From: Bolinopsis microptera
Lineage: Eukaryota; Ctenophora; Tentaculata; Lobata; Bolinopsidae
Length of the DNA: 64,000 nucleotides
Assembly: GCF_026151205.1 (NCBI RefSeq)
Contig: NC_087074.1
Coordinates: forward strand, 10,635,226 to 10,699,225
Reading direction: 5' to 3'
This document shows, piece by piece, positions 36,721 through 48,700 of the stretch. The notes beneath the pieces are model-generated. The model was not told the DNA's origin. It did no database searches and saw nothing but the letters and a program-made list of their open reading frames with translations. Position 1 is the stretch's first letter, and every line of letters starts with the position of its first letter. A program made the position numbers and the translations under genes.

Positions 36721-39700
36721 CTGAAATTTTAACAATCAGCTATTATATGACGGCAACTAACCGACCTTAGAAATAATACACTACAATCGTATTAATTGCG
36801 TTATATTTCTCTCGTTTTTTCGATTCTGGAAATGAACTACCATACTGAACTTTGGGTCATATAAAAAGAGTATAATCACACAGTCGATATAAAAGTATTG
36901 TACATCACAATTACTTTAACAATTGCATGAACTGCATGGCAGAATTGATCAATGACAATCATCATTACTTTTGGCATAGAAAAGTTTTACAAGACAAATG
37001 AAAATAACATGAATCAGGAGTTTCTTTCCAATTCGAATATTCTGACACATATTTGATTTAAACATTTAATGACAGTAAAAATCTCATGTGGTAAACATAA
37101 AATAGCGAAATTCTACAAAGTCCCAATGGTCTCCGGAGATCAGAAAAATCTTTGCTGGTTTAATTTATTCAGTCAGTTTACTTCATTAGTCATTCAAAGA
37201 GAATATTTCGAAATTTTTCTGTATCATCAAATTTCAGGACATCACGATAAATCTGTGACTGTATTTGCCTGACTGTCAAAATCATCCTATGCTAGCTTCT
37301 GTCACTAATCTCTTCATCCTTGGAGACGCTTGCACGACCGGAACTACATGTGACAACGACTGTATAGAGATTGCAGGGGACGACGACCGAGCCTTAAAAC
37401 GGTTTCGAAGAACCAAACTCACGCGTGTCGCTGTATTCAGATGTTTCAAACGGCCATAGTCCCTGATATTTCCGGTCAAAAATAACTTTGCAAAGAGCGC
37501 GAACCTCTTGTTTGTGAAGGAGTATATCAGAGGGTTAGCAACGAGGTTGAAAGATAAAATGTACATGTTCATAGCATTGACGTAGCGGGGAATATTTGTA
37601 ACTCCGGCAACCGGAAGGGCAAAGAGAACAACAGAAGGGATATATGATACTATGTAGACCCAGCAAATCAGGGATATCGTCTTCACTGCTTTAAAGCGAG
37701 CGTGCTAAATCACTCTACAGTCGATCTTCGAGATTGTTCTAAAAGGGCCCCCGACGGTTGTAACCAACTTCAATCGATGTATTTTCGGACGCTGATTCCG
37801 AATCACCCCCCATGACATAGGGTTAAAATGCTCCCCTGACGAGATATTGGCGAAAAACTGTCTCGATCACGTGATATGACCGTATAAGGAAGTTAGTCTA
37901 ATTTCTCGTTAGGGTTAGGGTTTCAGCATATGTTTTTGTTAAGGATCGGGTTAGGGTTAGGGTTGGGATCAGATTAGAGGGTTAGGGTTTCGAAGATTCG
38001 TTCAGAACTAGCTAGAGAACGGGTTGAAAAAGTCACGTGACAGTCGAGTGTAGAGTGATTAATCATCATCCGCTTTAAAGTTACTCTCTCGGGTAGCAGA
38101 GTCTACGATAGCTGAATTAGCGTACACTAGCCGGAGAATGATGATGTTTGCTATCACTGTGATTATTGCTGGGATAAATAGATAAAATCCAGATATCATC
38201 CTCAATATCCGAAGGTATGTGGATACGCTATCAATGTTGTCCCAATCGAAGGGGCTGCAGTTCAAGTGTGAAGGTTCGTACTTTATTGTCGGTTTGATCC
38301 CCGTCAGACCGATCAGGGAGGTAACGTAGAATATCCGGCAGTTTACAAGAAGCCCGACTGGTCCATGGACCACTGGTCTATGGACCACTCTAGGTGGTCC
38401 ATGGACCACTGGTCCATGGACCACCTTATCACTGAATAAGTGGTCCATGGACCACTTTAACAAGGTCCATGGTATCAGCAAGCACTTTAGCTTCCATTAT
38501 CATATGATCCAATCATACGGTAGACTTCTTCGCTAAGATTGCAAGATGTCAGTATTAACTACGAAAAACGTCGCAGAGATATATAAGATGAATTGTGGTA
38601 CACAGCCATCGTCGTTTTCGATATACAAGACAGATACTTGTACACCACTACTGTGTTTTCAATATGAGCCACTCACTACACAACGAAATCCATCGGATTA
38701 CAAATACTGATGAGCATGCAAGGGATTTCCTCTTTCAACGTGGTATTCTGAAGTCCTCTCTTTCCTGTCCTGGCTGCTCTTCTGCTATGAACCTTGTACC
38801 CTGCTCCTCTAAGAAGTCCTCAGACCTTCTCATCTGGCGGTGTTCACCCTGCTCAAGGTTTAGGAACATACGAACGGATAGTGTTCTCTCTGGACAGAAG
38901 CTCACCTTCTCACTATTCCTACAGCTGGTTTTCTACCTCAGCATCAAATCCCTTGCAAATGTAGCTATCTCTCAGCTCATAGGAGTATCAGAGAACACCA
39001 TCAGTGACTGGAAGACCATGATACATACAAGAGTAGCTGACTTTCTGGTATCCAATCCCTCTCCTCTCGGTGGACCTGGTGTTGTCGTGGAGATGGATGA
39101 GGCCAAGTTCGGAAAACGCAAGTACAATAAAGGAGCTTACAGAGAAGGGCAGTGGGTGCTTGGAGCTGTAGATCGGAGCAACGGTAACTGTTTCCTACTA
39201 CCCTGTCCGAACAACAGCAGAGGTGCATCCACACTACTCCCTCTGATTAGACGCTGGATCCTCCCTGGTTCTGTTGTCTATACTGACGAGTGGGGAGCCT
39301 ATAACAGCCTAACTACCGCTGGCTACACTCATCACACCGTCAACCACTCGATCCAGTTCGTGGACCCGGCAACAGACAGTGAGAAGTATTGATTTTTTGC
39401 CATCGACCACAGTCTACTATATCCTTCAACTACATATTTGTACCCTCCACTACCCTACTATGGTTTACACATCTGACAAGGACAAGAGATTGAACAGCAT
39501 CAATTCCTGTGACCCAATCTGCAAACCCTCTACTCCTTTGGATAAGTCGACTCAACGAGGCAGACCGCTGGTGGTAAGCAGAGCACACCCCAACTTCTGC
39601 ACACACTGTGGTGAGCGCCATGCCTCTATATCCTGCGCTGCTGTGGATCCTGTCAACATAGACGCTCCTATCCCAACTAATTCTACAGCTCTCCCTGTCC

Positions 39701-42700
39701 CTCCTTCCAGATGCCCCGACTGCACAGTGCTGAAAAGAACGGGTCCTACAATTACAGTCCTTGATGGTGTCGAAAGAACCGTCACTATCACAGAACGAAA
39801 GCTCTGCCCAACCCACCTTGTTGGAGACTCCACTGCTCCTCCCCCTTCCCCTCCTTCCCCTACCTACGTTCCGGATTCTCCTCCACTCCCACCAACCTTT
39901 ATAGCTCCAGAGTCCTCTGCTCCTCCTTCTCAAGTCGCAGATACAGACCTGGATTTGTCTGTGCACACTGAGCAGATTCTCGAAAGATTAGAGAGTGGTG
40001 ACAATCCACTGAACCTGCTACCTAGAGACCCCTCTCGTCTACCTACCTCCCCAACTGTCGACTCTCCCCTCAACCTCATCGAGATACCGCCTCCTCAACC
40101 ACTACCAGAGAGCTCGGCAGGACCTATCAGACGGAGGAATACCACACGGAGGAACATGGAAGCAGCAATCCATCAACAATATCCTCTTGTTTTGGAGATG
40201 GTGAAGAGTGGGACGAGCGCAAGGCAGGCTATTCAGCAGATTCAGATGCCCAGATCAACGTTCTACAAGTGGCGTTTTGTTGCAGAAATGAAGCTTGTCG
40301 ACTCCTCACACTATCATCACCTAGCTGATCAGTTCAAGGGAACCAAGCTGTGTGATCAATGTAAATACTGTTTATTTGAGGACTCTGCCTCTCTCAGAAA
40401 GACAGAGGAGATGAGGAAGAGCTCCGACCTTCTCCCTCTATCTATGTAAATTGTATGTTATTTACTTTTGTAATACTTATTATACATATTGCAATCATAA
40501 AGATGCCAATTTCAATTGATAATAAAAAATTAGATATAATCTTCATGAGTTGACTTATGGTGGTCCATGGACCACTGTACCTTGGTGAAGTGGTCCATGG
40601 ACCACCTATAGTGGTCCATGGACCACTGGTCCATGGACCAGTCGAGCTTCTTGGAGACTGCCGAATATCCAGACCCCAGAAAGCACCATCTTCAGACGTG
40701 AGGGTTCCATGGGGCTGTTCAGCGGGGACGCCAGGACCCTTACCCTGTGACATGACATGATCGCAATCAACATAGCCTCACAACAAAACGGGATGTATCT
40801 GAGTATCCCACAGTAACAAACAAACGTCCCCAACAACCACCGTTCTGTTGCCAAGGTAACTAACATTGGTATAAACTGGAGGAATGTAGCCAACATGTCC
40901 GCCACTGCCACGTGCTCGATCAGGATCACTGAGTTTGGCTCCATCCGGATAGCATTGTATTTGAGGGATCCTAGAAGTACAAGTGCGTTTCCTCCCAGAC
41001 CGGAGATTATGACAAGACTGTTGTAAACAAGGAGAAAGGATTTGATTCCAGTGTGGTGCTCTCCCAATACATTGTCAAGGGCGGTGTGGTTGAGGATACT
41101 TTCCTCATCGACATTCCACATTCCTTCAAAAATTGTCAAGGTTACCTTATTAGCTTATTGAATAATGTCATTTTAAATTTACGATTGAGGGGCAGAGATA
41201 CTGTAAAAAAGAATTACCGTGAAAATTAAAAATCGAATGTACTGTTGAGTGTTGGCAACGTAAGTCATTAAGCCTTAAGGTAAATTAAAAATGGATCGCG
41301 ACTTAAATTCTAGCAATTTCCGTGTTCTTGTCCATTATAAGATATAACATCCGGATCTGATCGATGAATAGTCATCAGAGATCCAGGAATTTCATGAATA
41401 TACCACCAAACGAAGGCCGATTAAAGGGTTCCTTTTGTTCAGCTAACAATTTTAATGAACAAAAGGAACTCCTAGATTACAAGCTATGATGGCTATTTGT
41501 TCAGACAAGATGTGGCACTGCTCAATAAACAGGGACATAAACAAACGCACAGTCATAAAGCAGTCTGCAGGGCCACGTGAGAAGGTAAAAGTACCTATTA
41601 AGTATTAAACCAAATAACGCAGAGTTGTATCATATGCTGACAACTGAAAGGAGGAAACAGAGCGGCCTTAACAACATAAAATATATTACAATTAGAAGAG
41701 AGCAAAGGAGAAATCTTTCGTCAAGTTACCTGATTGTCTTTCTGCTTATGCTGCTGTCTATGTCCAGAAAATAGAAGGATAAACACAATCAGGTAACGTG
41801 ACGAAAGATTTCTTATTTGATCTCTTCTAATTGTATTTGTAGTACATTTTATGTTGTTGAGGCCGCTCTGTTTTCTCCTTCCTGTCGTCAGTACAATTAT
41901 ATGATATAACATTGTTCAGGTTCTATGAGGTTTCAAACTGGATTGAAATAAATCTAATCTTCAAGAGTATTATACCCAACATTGACCGGCGAACTGATAG
42001 CTACTTCAGAAGCAATGAAACTACAATCTTTTAGATAAAATGAGTCATAGTACTTTCAGCCGGAGCCATCATAAGTGACATAAATCTAAAAGATAGTATG
42101 GTTAGTTTCTAAATATAAACTCAAACTCTGAAAAGGAAACTGCCGTGAAATATGAAACATCAACAAAAGGACCAATTATTTTTAAAAATAATTTATGGAA
42201 AGCCCCTCAGACAAAATAAAAATCAATTATGCAATAAAGGAATCTAATCTTAAAAGGGTTTGTACTATTCATTCCTGAGGGGCGGAGGGAATTTAAGGCA
42301 TGTATATATCGGTGCTCCTTAACATCTAAACTACTAGGACTTGAATTTTCTAGGATACACACTGAAACACTATTGTTAAAATTTTTCTTCTGAGTCAGTC
42401 CATGCTCTATATGGAGGTGGAGTCCTACGCAGTTTGAGTCATCATCCGTGTCAACCTTTTGCCCTAATCTAATCTTATAGTCTCAATTACGAGGGTAGGT
42501 CAAAATGAACAGTGAACACGAAAACATGGAATGCAATTAAATCAAATCAAATTTTGGAACGTTAGGTGACCTGAAACACAACAGCACCTCTAACTACTTC
42601 AACACATTTCTACAGGTATGTACCTCAAGTATGTAACTGAAGTATGTACCTCAAGTATGTACCTCAAGTATGTACCTCAAGTATGTAACTGAAGTATGTA

Positions 42701-45700
42701 CCTCAAGTATGTACCTCAAGTATGTAACTGAAGTAGTTAGTCAGTGACTAGCCGGGCTTAATAATTAGTTAGTCTGGCCAGAATTTAGGAAATTCCAACA
42801 AGGAAAAGGCTCTTATCAATATCAGGAGAGGAATTATTCAACGTTTCAATGTGACAACATCGTATTTATGATCTCAAAAGATTTCTCAAATTATTTGTTA
42901 TAAATAGTTCAAGGGGGCTATATTTATGAGTCGCATTTGAACTTGATTTCTCTTGGAGAATTTCTCTTTAGACTCTTAACTTGCGAACAAATTGAAGCAG
43001 CAAACTTTAGGCTAGAATAAAGTTTCTAGCCTAAAGTTTGCTGCTTCAATTTGTTCGCAAGTTAAGAGTCTAAAGAGAAATTCTCCAAGAGAAATCAAAT
43101 ATTTGTTATATAGTAGTGCTTATGGGTTCTAAAAATGTCGGTGCGAGTCAGAGTCAGATCCAAAATTTCAAAGTTGCAATTTTTAGATGAACATTTAAAT
43201 AACAATAGCCATATAATCTTGCTCAGTCTTGCTATTAGTATTACTTCTAATAATATATGGCGGCGTTTAAACCGGCATGAAAGCATCCAAAGCTTCGTAC
43301 TGTGAAATATCAGTCCACAACAACTATAGTACTCTAATTAGTCTAACACTCGGGTGCAATTATTATAGCGGCTGTTTACACATCAAATCACATCAGGTAA
43401 TGTCAGCTACAGTAGACATTCGATAGCTTAATAATTTAATTATTTGCAGTTGCAGAATTAGTTTAAAGTTTTTATAGAGGAAGCTAATCGGATTTAATAG
43501 TATGACCTCAATTACTGTCACTGGCCTTAAAAAGCCTGTTGGCTCCTACGACTGTATAACTACGTACAATCGTTGTATTGTTGGACAACCATAGCTGTAC
43601 AGAATCACGATGAAAATACGAAATTGAAATCGAAAATCCTCACGCAGACTTTATTAACTTGTCCCAAGTATAATAAACGTTAATTTTGACGTACACGACT
43701 ATGAGGTCAAGCTGCCTTTGTAGAATCTTGTAAAGAAGCAGCACGAAATCACGTGAATACATACTGGCAATAGCTAATTCTAACGTTAACCTACTATCAG
43801 TTTTATTTTTTAAGTACAGTTAGCATAATATTTTAAAATATCACACACGCACGCTGAATAATTTTGCTGGGGCGGTTATTTGACTTAAAATGTTTTACAA
43901 CTGGATCGTGCTTGTAACTTTCATAAACTGTATTATAACTATATTGTTTAAACGGGTCAAATGCAAAGAGGGAGATTTTTAAAAGTTGTATATTATTATT
44001 TTACAACGAAGCAGTTCATAAGTTCATACTAATTAAATAACAACAAAGCTCTTGCAAAATTGACGATATTTAGTTAATCAGTACTAGTACTACTACTAGA
44101 CGGAGATGTTGTAATTAATAAACAAAGAAAATGAAAATGACTGTAATCACCTATTTTCATGTCGTTATTGTGGCGTGCGTGTGTTAGATCAATACACAAT
44201 ATGGCCAGTTGGTAGATCACCGACCGGCTATAAGCCGGCTACTAACCGGCTATAAGCCGGCTTATAGCCGGCTACAATTTTTATAGCCGGCTATAAGCCG
44301 GCTTATAGCCGGTTAGTAGCCGCTTACATTTGTTGTTGAGCGACGGCTATTAGCCGGTTATAAGCCGGCTATTAGCCGTTTTGGTATTAAAAGTGGTTAT
44401 AAGCCGGTTACAAGATATTAACTCAACTACATCGTACTGAACGATAGTCAGGAGCCGGCTATAAGAAATTCAGTGAAAACGGCTATTAGCCGGTTATAAG
44501 CCGGCTATTAGCTGTTTAGGTATCGAAAGTGGTTATAAGCCGGCTATAAGCCGGCTATAAGCCGGTTATAAGATATTAACTCAGTTCAGTACGATGAAGT
44601 TAAGTTAATATCTTATAGCCGGCTTATAGCCGGCTTATAACCACTTTCGATACCTAAACGGCTAATAGCCGGCTTATAACCGGCTAATAGCCGTTTTCGC
44701 TGAATTTCTTATAGCCGGCTCCTGACTATCGTTCAGTACGATGAAGTTGAGTTAATATCTTGTAACCGGCTTATAACCACTTTCGATACCTAAACGGCTA
44801 ATAGCCGGCTTATAACCGGCTAATAGCCGTTTTCACTGAATTTCTTATAGCCGATACCTAAACGGCTAATAGCCGGCTTATAACCGGCTAATAGCCGTCG
44901 CTCAACAACAAATGTAAGCGGCTACTAACCGGCTATAAGCCGGCTTATAGCCGGCTATAAAAATTGTAGCCGGCTATAAGCCGGTTTATAGCCGGCTTAT
45001 AACCGGCTTATAGCCGGTCGGTGATCTACCAATTTCCCCACAATATAGATTAATATAGATTAATACTTTCAACACTACTATAGATTAATATAGATTAATG
45101 CTTTCAACACTACTATGTAACAAATAATTTTAGTAAATGGCATTCAACATGGCCGCTGGATTATTGATGACGACTGCTTATAAAGATAGACGAAACTATT
45201 TTATAAAAGGCTGCGAAGTTTGTGACGAATTGGAATCTATTTATTGTATTTTTCTGAATCTGGTGTAGTATCATTGCTTCATTGGCTTTATTGAAATGAT
45301 GAATGGCCCAAACACACAATCAATCACATTAATAAACTTTCCATGGACTATCAGCCAAGCTTACATTAAATATATTATAATAGTGTTATAAAACGTCATA
45401 TTGTCACTCTAAAACGAACAGGTACTGTTCTCGCGTTGCAGTATAAAATACAATATAAGAGAAAGACTATGAAAGTAAAAAAATCATCAGGTTATCATCA
45501 AAACTGATCACGATCCGGAAGTTTATCGTAAAATACTCATAAGCTCATATAATCGACTTAATAGATGCCCAACCTTAAAAGATCAGGATTGGAATCTTTC
45601 TGACATGAGTTCATTGAATAATATCACTTTCAATTATAAGCCCACATTTTCCGTAATCGTTTTCAACTACCCTTAACTTATCAACCTCTTTCGGAAACAG

Positions 45701-48700
45701 TTGTGAGCAGCCTGGATTAAAGATGGTTCTGATATGAGCAGAGGGCAGCTGACGGGTAAATTATTAAAAAAGTGTAGCTTGTCGTAGTTGTGGGCTTATA
45801 AACTTAACACCAGCGCCACTATAAAAATCACTGACAAATATTTTTATCAATATCAGTTTAAAACAAAATATTGCAACAGAATAGATTGAATAGAATTCTT
45901 TTGTCTTTTTGTCTATTCCTGCCCAGCTATAAATGGAAAACAATCAGAAACCAGAATTTCGCCGCGGTTACATCATGAACGATCAATGAAGAAGAAATGA
46001 GTGCCGTAGACACTTTTGTCTTAACACAATTAGGATCGAAAACAATAAAGCAATAAGCAGTCCAAATTTTGGGCATCCAAAACTATGAACGGCCCAAAAT
46101 AATAATCATGAGCAGTTATAACGGCTAAATTGCTCAAATATAAGGATCGTTTTAAAAAATGCATACAGTACTATATATGGCTACATAATATTTACACCTA
46201 AACTCCGAGAAAGAGGCGAAACAAGTGTAGCTCCTGATCCTCTCACAAGTCAAAGTGTCTCACTAACTGAGATTTATAAAGTTACTGTTAACTATAATAA
46301 CCGCATGTAAATGATATAATGAAAGTATCGTGGTACTGCAGGTAATTGAGCGAAACTGTGAATTACATAAAGAGATCCTGTAGGTTCATTTCCTCCTGAG
46401 ACTTTTGTTGATAAACGCTAGCCATAATATTTTGACGCGCCCCCGCTCTTGGTGTATTAATTAAACCGTGTAATTATAATATATGAGTGTCAGATAACAG
46501 GAACAGCACATGTACTCAAGGTACAGTGGATATGAAATTTCCCGTTTGGCTGGCACGATGGCTGGCTGACGAGTGAATGCAGCTGCCTTCCAGTGGATAA
46601 GAAATTTCCCGTTTGGCTGGCACGATGGCTGTCTAACGCGTGAACCAGAATGCAGCTGCCTTATATATATACAACTATGCGGCGAGATATTAGCTCGTCA
46701 TGTTGTTGATTTGTTGCGTTTTGATTTTTGTTTAGCCTTGAAAGTGAAAACGAACCGGCTAATATCCATGACTCATTTACTGAAATTAATTGTGCTGCAT
46801 ATTTGTGTTAAGAGTGAGGTTTAGGTCTCATGGAAGATCAGGAGGGCCAGGGGTCGAATTTCGTGAGAAGACATGTCGAATGGTCACATGCCGAACCCAC
46901 ACATGACCTTCATTTTGATTTTTCCATGCTTGCTTATATAAGTTGTTTTTATCCGTCCACGTTATTTTGATTTCTGTTCTTTCCATACTGATAGCAGAAT
47001 TTAAATGACGTCTAAGCTTAGTCTAACTAATTCAGCAGCAGAATGTCTCTGAAGATCAGCAGGAAAGAGGTGAAGATAATCTCCACCAAGAATGAGCTGC
47101 TAGAGATGGTCCAGCTTCTCAATCACGGAAATCCAAGTCAGGTTGCAGTAAATGTAGATGGTGATGAACCTTCAAGGGACGGAACTGTGGTTCTGCTTGC
47201 TCTCAGTTGGAATAGCCATGCGACTTATGTGGTCGATGTGCAAGTAAGTTTACTTTATCAAAACAATAGGCATGGCATATAAGTTTTATTAGTATGCAGT
47301 AATTATTACACTAGAATTAGTATTTGTTCATACGAAATATAAGTGTTTTGTTATGGCTATAAATATAATAGCCGGTGCCATTGTACTAATTTGCCGAACG
47401 TACTTCATCCTTTCTTTTCCCAGGTGCTAGGTTCGGCTGTTTTTACCACATCAGTAGATACAAAGGAGTGTCAAACAAGTCTGAAGAAAATGCTAGAAGA
47501 TGAAGCTGTACTGAAGATCTTTTTAGACCCAAGACCAGATTCTGATGCCTATACCATCATTATGGGATTCATCTTAAACACTGTGTCTGTCTTCAGTTGG
47601 CAGAAATAGCTGTAAGGCGGCAAGCTAGACCTACCTTACATGGGTATGTAAATGGGGGCAGAAAGATAATCTTAGCATACGGAGACCTTGATTCAGTAGA
47701 GCTGCAGGAATATGTTGATATTGAGGGGAAGGGAAAACAACTCATATTCCCAGATCAAGGAGGTTCCTACGATAACTTAACCAGGCGGCCACTCGACACA
47801 GTAGCTGCACAATACAGTGCTCTGGCAACTTCATACCTTGTGCCAGTGTATATGAATCTGGAGACAAAGCTGACCGAACCAGGAAAGAAGTGGGTGAGGG
47901 AGGAGTCGATAAAGAGGGTAGAAGAGTGCTTGCTTCCAAAGTTCGGGGGACGTGGCAAGTTCAGGGCCTTAGCTCCCCCTCACTGGAAATAGACTGATTT
48001 GCATATTATCTGCATATTTTAAATATTATCTGTTTAGGGGCTTGCGACGTTTTGATATTATCACTGACAAATAACCACAACCGAACGGGATTGTATATGT
48101 GCCATCACAGTGCTTAGAACTGATTACAGCCATTATTAATATTCCTTAACTGAACCTCATTTCGACTGTCGTACTGAAACCCCTTCGACTAGTTACAATT
48201 TCCCTTTATAAAATTGTATTTATACAATTTATTTATACAAAACATTTTTCAAATATCCTTATATGGATATTTGAAAAATGTTTTGTTCCTGTAACTTCCA
48301 AAGTTCCAACAGCAAGATGTTTTCTAAAACTCTGGTATACAATATCTTTAAAATTATCACAAACGTGAGAATAAAGTTACCGTTGAGTCCACAGTAGCAG
48401 AAAGTACAAGCGTCTGGTTTCCACTCGTCACCAGGCTGGTACTCGATAGTTTTACCTCCGTCATACATCTCACACGGCTTCTGACCTGCATATGGGTGGA
48501 ATTTATAATTTGATCTACATTTTTGATTAAAATTTGATTTGATATTATTAAAATATTGTAACTTTATATTGAACACGAAGTTTTAGAAGAAGGCTAAAAG
48601 TATTTATTCTTATTACCATTACTGAACTAAATTCTTAAATTATTAATTGTATCTGCAATTTGTCGTGATTATTGGATCAACTTCACAATGAATGATTAAT

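Larger units (their letters stand above)
38337..40662 (+). mobile_element. Merlin-like DNA transposon with palindromic subterminal repeats
   Basis: Flanked by the 8-bp duplication GAATATCC (38329-38336 and 40663-40670). Terminal inverted repeats begin GGCAGT and match over about 28 bp (CAAGAAG then CGACTGGTCC). Inside each end are arrays of the palindrome GGTCCATGGACC, about five at left and four at right. Two plus-strand ORFs lie between: an IS1595/ISXO2-type transposase (38664-39392) and a Pro-rich ORF (39460-40449). Element length 2326 bp. An 8-9 bp duplication is the Merlin hallmark. Confidence 0.92.
37282..41139 (-). pseudogene. rhodopsin-like GPCR split by two DNA transposons
   Basis: Three pieces of one receptor frame: 41139-40663 (N-terminus to TM4: NALVLLGSLKY, VAVADMLATF, SCHRVRVLASP in place of DRY, SGVWIF), 38328-38072 (second loop, TM5: YLFIPAIITVIANIIILRL) and 37687-37282 (TM6 WVYIVSYIPS, TM7 NLVANPLIYSF with intact NPxxY, long tail). 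Counting each target duplication once, the pieces sum to 1140 nt, 380 codons including the stop, with no other frameshift. The breaks are a Merlin-like element (8-bp duplication) and a 375-bp element (9-bp duplication). The gene sits in intron 17 of the large gene, on the same strand. The lack of other damage suggests recent inactivation or a polymorphic insertion. Confidence 0.88.

Noticed and set aside
37915-37995. Interstitial telomere from chromosome fusion
   Set aside because: The TTAGGG words lie inside a 375-bp element with its own target duplications and recur in the second copy.
39430-39966. Minus-strand frame rich in Arg/Gly
   Set aside because: Antisense shadow of the second ORF in the Merlin-like element.
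40606-40640. Receptor frame reading into repeated VHGP residues
   Set aside because: These residues come from the GGTCCATGGACC array of the inserted transposon, not from the receptor.
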